A stretch of 12,342 nucleotides of DNA from Gemmatimonadota bacterium (GTDB lineage: Bacteria; Gemmatimonadota; Gemmatimonadetes; Gemmatimonadales; GWC2-71-9), in the NCBI GenBank assembly GCA_029862935.1, contig JAOTWK010000057.1:1-12342 (forward strand), given 5' to 3'. Shown here piece after piece: positions 6,116-12,342 of the stretch; position 1 is the first letter of the stretch; each line of letters begins with the position of its first letter. The notes beneath the pieces were generated by a model. The model worked only from the letters and a program-made list of their open reading frames with translations. It was not told the origin of the DNA and ran no database searches. Made by a program: the position numbers and the translations under genes.

Positions 6116-7210
6116 TTAGGCGATCAAGCTGAGAATGTGTCGAGCTATGTTTTCGGCTGCTTTCGGGTGCCCGCGAGCCAACGCCGAGCGCTTCATGGCG
6201 GCCGCTCGCTCGGGCTCCGTGAGGAGGTCCAGGATTTCCGACGCCAGGCGCTGGGGATCCAGCTGCGACTCGGGCAGATGCACCGCCGCTCCATCGCGGG
6301 CCAGGGCCTCAGCGTTGCGGGCCTGGTGCCCTCCAGCGGCTGTCGGAAGGGGGATGAGAATGGTCGGCAGTCCCCACGCGCACAGCTCTGCTGTCGTCAT
6401 GGCCCCAGCCCGAGCCACCACCGCGTCCGCCGCCGCGTAGGCCTCTGAAACGGGATCCCAGAAGCCACGCACCACCCGGTGCCCAGCGCTGGCGTAGCCC
6501 CCGAGCTGCTGGGCATGTGAAGGCCCCGTACTCCACAGCAGGCTCACATTGCCTAACAGGCCGCCGTCGACCGCTGCGCTGACCGTGGCGTTGATGGTGC
6601 GCGCACCCTGACTCCCCCCCATCACGAACGCCGCCGGCACGTCAGAAGGCAGACCGAGCCGAAGCTTGGCCTCTGCCTTCTCTGGGAGCGGCTCTGGGGG
6701 CGGCGCAATCGGATTACCGTACTGACACAACTCGGTGTGCGCTCCCTGACGCACGTGGACCCGCGCCTCCGGGAATCCCAGATAGATCTGCTGGGCGCGG
6801 CGTGCCAGCCACCTAGTGGTGATTCCTGGATAGGCGTTTTGCTCCTGCAGCACCAGCGGGATGCCTCGCTTGGCTGCCTGAAACAGAATCGGTCCCGCCG
6901 CATACCCGCCGGTTCCGATGGCGAGCGATGGCTGCTCTTCATCCAGCACCCTGGCCCCAGCCCGCAGGAGCTCGCCGAGGATGAGAGGCCATCTGAGGTT
7001 GCGCCACCAGCGCCTACGATGGATCGGCTCCACCGGCAGCAGATGGAATCGGTAGGATTTCGAGGGCAGCACGTGAGCCTCGACTCCGCGCGTCGCCCCG
7101 ACGAGGACGGGTTCGATATCAGGTCGCACCTGCTGGAGGGCCTCGGCGAGCGCCAGGGCGGGCATGAGGTGCCCTCCGGTTCCCCCTCCCGCAATGAGGA
7201 CGCGACTCAT
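6116..7210 (-). CDS. murG: Undecaprenyl-PP-MurNAc-pentapeptide GlcNAc transferase MurG
   Basis: MurG is the peripheral inner-membrane GT28 glycosyltransferase that adds GlcNAc to lipid I and so makes lipid II. The 364-residue protein has the N-terminal G-loop GGGTGGH at 8-14, the second glycine-rich loop GGSQGA at 198-203, and the UDP-GlcNAc-binding segment RAGAMTTAEL at 267-276 with its conserved Glu. AAGGHQARNAEAL at 291-303 matches the family motif ending in HQ-x-x-NA. A basic and aromatic patch (RRRWWRNLRW, 65-74) fits the membrane-facing surface. The start is ATG 7210, which overlaps the ftsW stop as ATGA and puts the G-loop at its usual distance from the N-terminus. The open extension to 7507 lies inside ftsW in another frame. 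The gene ends 51 nt before murC. Confidence 0.97.
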   Translation of the reverse strand: MSRVLIAGGGTGGHLMPALALAEALQQVRPDIEPVLVGATRGVEAHVLPSKSYRFHLLPVEPIHRRRWWRNLRWPLILGELLRAGARVLDEEQPSLAIGTGGYAAGPILFQAAKRGIPLVLQEQNAYPGITTRWLARRAQQIYLGFPEARVHVRQGAHTELCQYGNPIAPPPEPLPEKAEAKLRLGLPSDVPAAFVMGGSQGARTINATVSAAVDGGLLGNVSLLWSTGPSHAQQLGGYASAGHRVVRGFWDPVSEAYAAADAVVARAGAMTTAELCAWGLPTILIPLPTAAGGHQARNAEALARDGAAVHLPESQLDPQRLASEILDLLTEPERAAAMKRSALARGHPKAAENIARHILSLIA

Positions 7211-8301
7211 CGCGACTTTGCGCGCTCTTCCCGGCAGCGGGCAACACTCATGATGAGCCCCGTCGCCACAAACGAGACGAGAAGACCCGAGCGACCGTAC
7301 GAGATGAACGGGAGCGAGATACCGGTTGTGGGTACCACGGACAACGTGACGCCGATGTGCAGGACCGCGGCCAATCCGATCATCGTGGTGAGCCCGACAG
7401 TCAGAAGCAGACCAAAGCTGTCCGGCGCCCGTCGCGCAATGCGAAATCCCATGGCGACATAGAGTCCAAAGAGCCCGACGATCACGAGCACGCCGATGAA
7501 GCCCCACTCCTCACCGATCGTACTGAAGATGAAGTCGGAATACGCGTATTGCAGGTAGCCGAGCTTCTGGAGGCCCTCCCCGAACCCGACGCCGAGAAGC
7601 CTTCCAGACCCGATCCCGATGAGCGACTGGCTGATCTGCCAATTCGCGTCAGCCGCGTCTCCGCCTGCGCTCAGAAAACTCACCATCCGGGCGAATCGGT
7701 ACTGCACGGAGACGATCTCGTGCCACATGATCGGAATGGCGAGCACGGTCAATAGCAAGAAATGGCCGATGCGTGCACCGGCCGTGAACATGACGGTGCC
7801 CGCCAGCAGGAGCACGACCGCGCCCGTGGATAGGTCGGGTTCGAGGACGATCAGTCCAGTGAGCGGCAGCACGATCGCGACTATGGGCATCACACCGCGC
7901 TTGAACTCCCGAACCAGCTCGTCCTTCTTCGCCACCAACATTGCCGTCCATACCACGACGGCGAACTTCGCCAATTCGGACGGCTGGATACTAAATGCGC
8001 CGATGCGAATCCAACGGCGCGCGCCGTTGAGCTCTGGCGCAATGGCGCTCGCAAATGGAAGCAGAGGGATGAGCAACAAGACCGCCGTGATCCCAAGCAG
8101 TGGCCAGGCCAGCGGTCGCCAGCGTCGGTAGTCGAGCCGCGCCACGATGAGCAGCGCCATGAGCCCGAGTGCCACACCGAGCAACTGGCGCAGGGCATAC
8201 TCGCCGCCAGGATGGCCTTGTTGCACAGCCCGGATACTCGTCGCGCCGTACACTGCCGCCACCCCGAACACCGCAAGCGTCGCCGCCAGGATGCCCAGCA
8301 A
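7207..8301 (-). CDS. ftsW: Lipid II polymerase FtsW (SEDS family)
   Basis: FtsW is a polytopic SEDS glycosyltransferase that polymerises lipid II at the septum with its partner class b PBP. Hydrophobic segments run through the whole protein. Family motifs are NGARRWI and QPSELAKF (about 92-113 from the 8301 start), LEPDLSTGA, the catalytic-Asp region SDFIFSTIGEEWGF, and PTTGISLPFISYG near the end. The call is FtsW rather than RodA mainly because of the position between murD and murG. The usual GGS after ISY appears here as GRS. The start is uncertain. TTG 8301 has GGGAGAG just upstream and is used here. CTG 8343 would overlap the murD stop as CTGA and keep WESRLL plus positive residues before the first helix. 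GTG 8415 would overlap murD by 76 nt. The stop overlaps murG by 4 nt. Confidence 0.93.
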   Translation of the reverse strand: MLGILAATLAVFGVAAVYGATSIRAVQQGHPGGEYALRQLLGVALGLMALLIVARLDYRRWRPLAWPLLGITAVLLLIPLLPFASAIAPELNGARRWIRIGAFSIQPSELAKFAVVVWTAMLVAKKDELVREFKRGVMPIVAIVLPLTGLIVLEPDLSTGAVVLLLAGTVMFTAGARIGHFLLLTVLAIPIMWHEIVSVQYRFARMVSFLSAGGDAADANWQISQSLIGIGSGRLLGVGFGEGLQKLGYLQYAYSDFIFSTIGEEWGFIGVLVIVGLFGLYVAMGFRIARRAPDSFGLLLTVGLTTMIGLAAVLHIGVTLSVVPTTGISLPFISYGRSGLLVSFVATGLIMSVARCREERAKSR

Positions 8302-8339
8302 GCGACTCTCCCAGAGCCCTTGGCCTTCGGCCGTGGATT

Positions 8340-9686
8340 TCAGAGGTTTTGCACGAGCTCGCGGAATCTGTCCCCTCGCTCCTCGAAGTTGTTGAACTGG
8401 TCGAAACTCGCACACGCCGGCGAAAGCAATACCGCATCGCCAGGCGCCGCATGTGTTCCTGCCAGCAGCACTGCATCGTCGAACCGATCAACGGTCTCGA
8501 CACTTGTTGCGCCGCCAAGCGAGCGCGCAATCGCCTTCGCCGCCTCGCCGTACGCAACCACGGCCCGACACCCGGCGCTCAGTGCGTCCTTCAACGCCGC
8601 GAAGTCTTCGCCTTTCGGTCGCCCGCCCAAGATAAGGACGAATGGCCCCGTCATGGACCGCAGTGCCACCGAGGCCGCCGACACGTTGGTGGCCTTGGAA
8701 TCGTTGATCCACTCGACATCTCGCACTCGGCCAACGCGCTCCAGCCGATGCGCCGGTGCTGAGAACGTGCGGAGCCCACGCGCGACCTGACCGGGGTCGA
8801 CCCCCGCCGCAACGGCCGCGAGGGCAGCCGCCAACGCGTTGGCCACGTTGTGGTCCCCCAAGAGCGGCAGTTCGGACCGGTCCACCAGCACCGCGGCGCC
8901 GAGCATGAGTCGGGCGGTCTCACGATCGTACCACGCATCCCGGGGCCGCTGCAGACTCCATTCACGGCGCTGTCCGCTTGCGCCCACCGCCAATGCACCT
9001 ACCGCGGGATCGTCTCCATTCAGCACCCAGGTCGACGATTCTTCGGCGTTGCGAAAGAGCAGCTTCTTGTCGTTGTAATACGCGAGAACATCGGCATATC
9101 GGTCCAGGTGATCGGGGGCCAGGTTGGTCACCACGCCGATCAGCGGAGCGAGATGGGGTGCATCGTGCAACTGAAACGAGGAGACTTCCACGACGATCCA
9201 ATCGGGGCGGGCGGGGTCCGCCGCCAAATCGGTGAGCGGACGCCCGATATTCCCAACCGCTGCCGCCGCGAGTCCGCCGGTGTTCAGCACATGGGCAATC
9301 AGCGCCGTCGTGGTCGTCTTGCCGTTGGTGCCCGTCACCGCGATACACCGAGACTGATCGAACGCACGCACTCCCAGGTCGATCTCGGCCACGACGTCGA
9401 CGCCGGCGGCTCGGGCAGCGGCGATGGGGGGCGCATCCGGCGGCACCCCTGGGGACACAACCACGGACGTTGCGGCCGCAATGCGCTGAAGGGCATGTCC
9501 GCCCACGTCCACGTCCGCCCCCTCGGCGCGGAGCGCTTTCGCAGCCTCGTGGAGCGCTGCCGTCGAGGCGCGGTCCGACGCATACACCCGAAGGCCGTGT
9601 CGCAGGAGCCACCGCGTCGCGGCCAACCCACTTCTCCCGAGCCCGACGACGGCAACCTCGCCTCGGCGCCAGGCCTCGGGAATCAT
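8340..9686 (-). CDS. murD: UDP-N-acetylmuramoyl-L-alanine--D-glutamate ligase MurD
   Basis: MurD is the cytoplasmic ATP-dependent ligase that adds D-Glu to UDP-MurNAc-L-Ala. The 448-residue product shows the N-terminal UDP-binding Rossmann-like motif VVGLGRSGLA at 13-22 and the MurD-typical VVSPGVPPD at 77-84. The ATP P loop GTNGKTTTT is at 119-127, followed by TNLAPDHLDRY at 188-197. The C-terminal domain carries NDSKATN at 328-334 and LSPACASFDQF at 421-431, both diagnostic of MurD against MurC, MurE and MurF. The start is ATG 9686, sharing ATGA with the mraY stop; only a weak GAAG precedes it. Length is normal and no residue of note is missing. The 3' end lies at the uncertain ftsW start. 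Confidence 0.97.
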   Translation of the reverse strand: MIPEAWRRGEVAVVGLGRSGLAATRWLLRHGLRVYASDRASTAALHEAAKALRAEGADVDVGGHALQRIAAATSVVVSPGVPPDAPPIAAARAAGVDVVAEIDLGVRAFDQSRCIAVTGTNGKTTTTALIAHVLNTGGLAAAAVGNIGRPLTDLAADPARPDWIVVEVSSFQLHDAPHLAPLIGVVTNLAPDHLDRYADVLAYYNDKKLLFRNAEESSTWVLNGDDPAVGALAVGASGQRREWSLQRPRDAWYDRETARLMLGAAVLVDRSELPLLGDHNVANALAAALAAVAAGVDPGQVARGLRTFSAPAHRLERVGRVRDVEWINDSKATNVSAASVALRSMTGPFVLILGGRPKGEDFAALKDALSAGCRAVVAYGEAAKAIARSLGGATSVETVDRFDDAVLLAGTHAAPGDAVLLSPACASFDQFNNFEERGDRFRELVQNL

Positions 9687-10804
9687 CGGATCTTCAGCGT
9701 GGAAAGCGCGAAGAGTGCGCAGAGAATGCCGATGATGTAGAATCGCGCCACGACCTTGGACTCAGCCCAACCGAGCTTCTCGAAATGGTGATGCAGCGGC
9801 GCCATGCGAAACACTCGATGCTGATCCGCATAGGCTCGGCCGTGCCGTTGCTTCCGCCAACGGTACACCCCGGTCTGCAGAATCACTGACGCCGTCTCCG
9901 CGGCGAACACCCCGCCGACCAATAGCAGCAGGAACTCTGATTTGAGCAGAATGGCGATCGTACCGAATGCACCCCCGATGGCGAGGCTTCCGGTATCGCC
10001 CATGAACACCTGGGCCGGGTGCGCATTGAACCAGAGAAACCCCAGTGCTGCCCCCATGAGGCTCGCACAGAATATCGTGAGCTCTCCAGCACCCGGCAGG
10101 TAGTACACGAAGAGGTACTCGGCCGTGTCCGTCCTGCCGAACACGTAAGCGAAGATCGCGAACGTGACCGCTGCGATCGCCGTGAGCCCGGTGGCCAGCC
10201 CGTCGAGCCCGTCCGTCAGATTCACCCCATTGCTCGTGCCCGTGACCACGAAGGTCACGAAGGCGACGTACAGAACCGGTGGCAGCGGCACCAACACGTA
10301 CTTGAAGAACGGCACCGTGGTCGTATTGGCGGGCACGTCACCCCACACGGACCGGACGAGCAGGTACGTGCCGAGCACGATTCCGAAGCTGACCTGGCCA
10401 ATCAGCTTGTAGCGTGCCACCAAGCCGCGGGCCTTGCCCTCGACGAACTTCAGATAGTCGTCCACGAAGCCAATGCAGCCCATCCACAAGGTGGCCACGA
10501 TGGCGACCAGCACGAACGGGTTGTCGAGTCGCGCCCAAAGCAGTGCCGGCAGCAACGTGCTGACCAAGAGAATCAGCCCGCCCATGGTCGGGGTGCCGCG
10601 TTTGCCTTGATGGGACGCCGGCCCCTCGGCCCGGATGACCTGCCCCACGTTTCTCGCCTTGAGCCGACGAATGATCGGCGGACCGATGACGAACGCCAAC
10701 GCGATGGCCGTCACGGCGGCGCCCGCAGCCCGGAACGAGATGTAGCTGAACAGATTGAAGATCTGGAAGTCCTGGGCCAGCGGCGCGAAGATGTGGTAGA
10801 GCAC
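9683..10804 (-). CDS. mraY: Phospho-MurNAc-pentapeptide transferase MraY
   Basis: MraY is an integral membrane enzyme that moves phospho-MurNAc-pentapeptide from UDP to undecaprenyl phosphate and so makes lipid I. The 373-residue protein has about ten hydrophobic segments. Family motifs are HQGKRGTPTMGG at 65-76, the Asp pair in GFVDDY (D115, D116), NLTDGLDG at 195-202, FMGDTGSLAIGG with D270, and the His-rich loop PLHHHFE at 336-342. All catalytic and Mg-binding positions that can be recognised are present. The start is GTG 10804, overlapping the murF stop by one base (TAGTG). No clear Shine-Dalgarno sequence precedes it, so translation probably depends on murF. The stop overlaps murD by 4 nt. 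Confidence 0.97.
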   Translation of the reverse strand: MLYHIFAPLAQDFQIFNLFSYISFRAAGAAVTAIALAFVIGPPIIRRLKARNVGQVIRAEGPASHQGKRGTPTMGGLILLVSTLLPALLWARLDNPFVLVAIVATLWMGCIGFVDDYLKFVEGKARGLVARYKLIGQVSFGIVLGTYLLVRSVWGDVPANTTTVPFFKYVLVPLPPVLYVAFVTFVVTGTSNGVNLTDGLDGLATGLTAIAAVTFAIFAYVFGRTDTAEYLFVYYLPGAGELTIFCASLMGAALGFLWFNAHPAQVFMGDTGSLAIGGAFGTIAILLKSEFLLLLVGGVFAAETASVILQTGVYRWRKQRHGRAYADQHRVFRMAPLHHHFEKLGWAESKVVARFYIIGILCALFALSTLKIR

Positions 10805-12150
10805 TAGGCGGCACCACTGGGCAAGAGGTACGGCATCACCCGCTCGAGACGGACACCTCGCGACGCCTTGAGCAGCACGAACTCGCGACCCGTCAGCCGA
10901 CGCGCGAGGCGCTCACCCAAAGTGGGCACATCGTCCGCTGCGAGCAACCGATCCTCGAGTACCGTGGCAAACGGCTCGAACGCCGGCACGAAGTCGCCGG
11001 TCACTGCCACGAGCGCCGGTTGCGTAGCCACGACCTGTGCCGCGACCGCCGCGTGGAGCTCTGGGCTGCGTGCACCCAGTTCCAGCATGGTTCCAAGCAC
11101 GACGACAAGTGGACGGCTCCCCCGCATCGCGTGCGCCGTCTCGAGTGACATCGCCACGGAAAGCGGATTGGCGTTGTACGCGTCATGCAACACGACGAGG
11201 TCGCCATGGTGCACCACCTCGCACCGTCCTGGCGGCAAGCGCACCGTGGACAGCGCACGGGCTGCGTCGGCTGTCGGGATCTCGAGCTCGTGGGCCGTTG
11301 CCAGCGCGAGCATGGCGTTGTCGATCTGATGCCGCCCTACGACGGGGAGGCGCAGCTCGACTCCATCTACGCTGAGCACCGGCCGACCGTCGCCGTCCAG
11401 GTGCCAGGTCTGAGGCCGAACGTCGGCGTCTGGATCCGTTCCGGCCACGACGACGCGTGGGACCGCGGTGCGCGCCCGGGCTGCGAGGGCCGGTGGTTGC
11501 GTGCCGACGATGGCGCACGAGGCGCCAGTCACGATGGTCAACTTCTCCCGCAACACGTCCGCTTCAGATCCGAATCCCTCGAGGTGTCCGGTGGCGACAT
11601 TCGTGATAACGGCGAGTGAGGGCTCGATAATGGACCGCAGTGCGGCAACTTCGCCTGGAACGCTCGCCCCGGCCTCGACGACCAGTGCCTCCGTATCCGG
11701 TGGAGCGCTGAGAAGCGTGAGCGGCACCCCAATGCGGTTGTTGTAGTTGCCCTCCGTGGCATGCACTCGATAGCGCACCCCGAGGACCGCTGCGAGCATT
11801 TGCTTCGTCGCGGTCTTGCCGTTGGTTCCGGTCACCGCGATGACCGGTCCCGTCACCGCCCGACGCCTCTCGCGTCCGAGATCGCCCAACGCCACGAGCG
11901 TGTCGTTGACATGAAACGCGGCCATACCCTTCGGCACATCCACTCCCGCTCGTACGACCGCCCCCCGCGCGCCGCGTGCGAGAGCAGCCGACAGGAACTC
12001 GTGCCCGTCGAACCGCTCACCGACCAACGCGACATACAGCGCGCCAGGCTCGAGTACGCGGGTGTCCGTGCTGATCGCGGTGAAGCTGCACGATGGGACG
12101 GGAGCGCACCGCAGCACCTCTGACACTCGCTCGCTGCTCCACCCAGTCAC
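10804..12150 (-). CDS. murF: UDP-MurNAc-tripeptide--D-alanyl-D-alanine ligase MurF
   Basis: MurF adds the D-Ala-D-Ala dipeptide and completes the UDP-MurNAc-pentapeptide in the cytoplasm. With the start at GTG 12150 the protein is 448 residues. It shows the N-terminal domain (STDTR and GALYVALVGERFDGHEF), P loop GTNGKTATK at 98-106, the MurF-typical EGNYNNRIGVPLTLL at 123-137, TNVATGHLE at 173-181, HDAYNANP at 312-319, and LGTMLELG at 342-349. GTG 12150 is chosen because it follows the murE stop by one base, a GGCGGGA lies upstream, and the product begins with an x-x-G-W-S pattern expected before the first helix. ATG 12195 (44-nt overlap with murE, no Shine-Dalgarno) and GTG 12165 are alternatives. 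The open frame to 12264 is murE shadow. Confidence 0.95.
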   Translation of the reverse strand: MTGWSSERVSEVLRCAPVPSCSFTAISTDTRVLEPGALYVALVGERFDGHEFLSAALARGARGAVVRAGVDVPKGMAAFHVNDTLVALGDLGRERRRAVTGPVIAVTGTNGKTATKQMLAAVLGVRYRVHATEGNYNNRIGVPLTLLSAPPDTEALVVEAGASVPGEVAALRSIIEPSLAVITNVATGHLEGFGSEADVLREKLTIVTGASCAIVGTQPPALAARARTAVPRVVVAGTDPDADVRPQTWHLDGDGRPVLSVDGVELRLPVVGRHQIDNAMLALATAHELEIPTADAARALSTVRLPPGRCEVVHHGDLVVLHDAYNANPLSVAMSLETAHAMRGSRPLVVVLGTMLELGARSPELHAAVAAQVVATQPALVAVTGDFVPAFEPFATVLEDRLLAADDVPTLGERLARRLTGREFVLLKASRGVRLERVMPYLLPSGAA

Positions 12151-12151
12151 G

Positions 12152-12342
12152 TCACGTCCCGCCACGGAGCATGTCGCGGACAATGTCGCGCTCATCGAAT
12201 GGGATTCGGGCTGTCCCGACCTCCTGATAGGTCTCGTGCCCCTTCCCCGCCAGCAACAGGACATCTCCCGGCTCCAGCATCACGATCGCACGTCGGATTG
12301 CCTCGCGTCGGTCCGCGATGCGAACGTGGGATGCGCCTGCCA
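12152..12342 (-). CDS. murE: UDP-MurNAc-L-Ala-D-Glu ligase MurE, C-terminal end only
   Basis: Only the last 62 codons are inside the window; the gene runs off the right edge. The frame gives [11 protein letters not shown], then [19 protein letters not shown], then [12 protein letters not shown] near the end and stop TGA at 12154-12152. AGKGHE-x-YQ and the closing F-D-(E/D)-R/x pattern are the standard C-terminal signature of MurE, the ligase that adds the third stem-peptide residue. The DNPR-type motif that separates diaminopimelate- from lysine-adding enzymes lies outside the window, so the third residue of the stem peptide cannot be told. It is followed after one base by murF, as in most dcw clusters. 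Confidence 0.9.
   Translation of the reverse strand, partial: AGASHVRIADRREAIRRAIVMLEPGDVLLLAGKGHETYQEVGTARIPFDERDIVRDMLRGGT

Noticed and set aside
7211..7507. N-terminal extension of MurG by 99 residues
   Set aside because: The extra residues are the ftsW gene read in another frame, without similarity to MurG. ATG 7210 gives the standard start just before the G-loop.
12151..12264. N-terminal extension of MurF by 38 residues
   Set aside because: It overlaps the conserved murE C-terminus in another frame, and the residues do not match a MurF N-terminus.
1..12342. A novel defence, mobile or biosynthetic system
   Set aside because: All space is taken by recognised wall and division genes plus two envelope-type genes at the left. 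No recombinase, repeat array, atypical composition or unexplained gene group was seen.

Overview
The window is GC-rich bacterial chromosomal DNA. It holds a compact division and cell-wall (dcw) cluster, with every recognised gene on the minus strand. Read in the direction of transcription (right to left), the order is murE (3' end only), murF, mraY, murD, ftsW, murG, murC, ftsQ, ftsA, ftsZ, an M23 (LytM/MepM-type) peptidase gene, and the 5' end of a membrane protein with a von Willebrand A-like motif that leaves the window at base 1. The cell makes peptidoglycan and divides with FtsZ. A thick-walled Firmicute is not suggested. The ftsZ-M23-VWA tail, GC content and protein style fit a Gemmatimonadota-like or related Gram-negative lineage, but that placement is an inference without any database search.

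Right part (about 12342-6116): murE, murF, mraY, murD, ftsW and murG make and handle the wall precursor. The Mur ligases add the peptide, MraY and MurG build lipid I and lipid II, and FtsW polymerises lipid II at the septum. Junctions are tight: 1-4 nt overlaps or a 1-nt gap at most of them. The ftsW start is uncertain.

Middle (about 6115-1610): a 51-nt gap before murC is the only sizeable non-coding stretch inside the dcw block. It carries a 9-bp tandem repeat and a candidate promoter. murC is followed by ftsQ, ftsA and ftsZ with 4-nt overlaps or a 23-nt gap. murB and ddl, which often lie between murC and ftsQ, are absent here.

Left part (1-1613): an M23 endopeptidase gene starts with TTG overlapping the ftsZ stop, so a septal or wall hydrolase is probably translated together with FtsZ. 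After a 65-68 nt spacer with no convincing terminator comes the truncated VWA-like membrane protein gene.

No RNA genes, insertion sequences, CRISPR arrays or phage elements were seen. No stretch over 300 bases lacks a gene. I found no undescribed multi-gene system. The more interesting points are details: a hairpin over the ftsQ ribosome-binding site, the candidate near-leaderless murC promoter, the ftsZ-hydrolase coupling, and unusual start codons.
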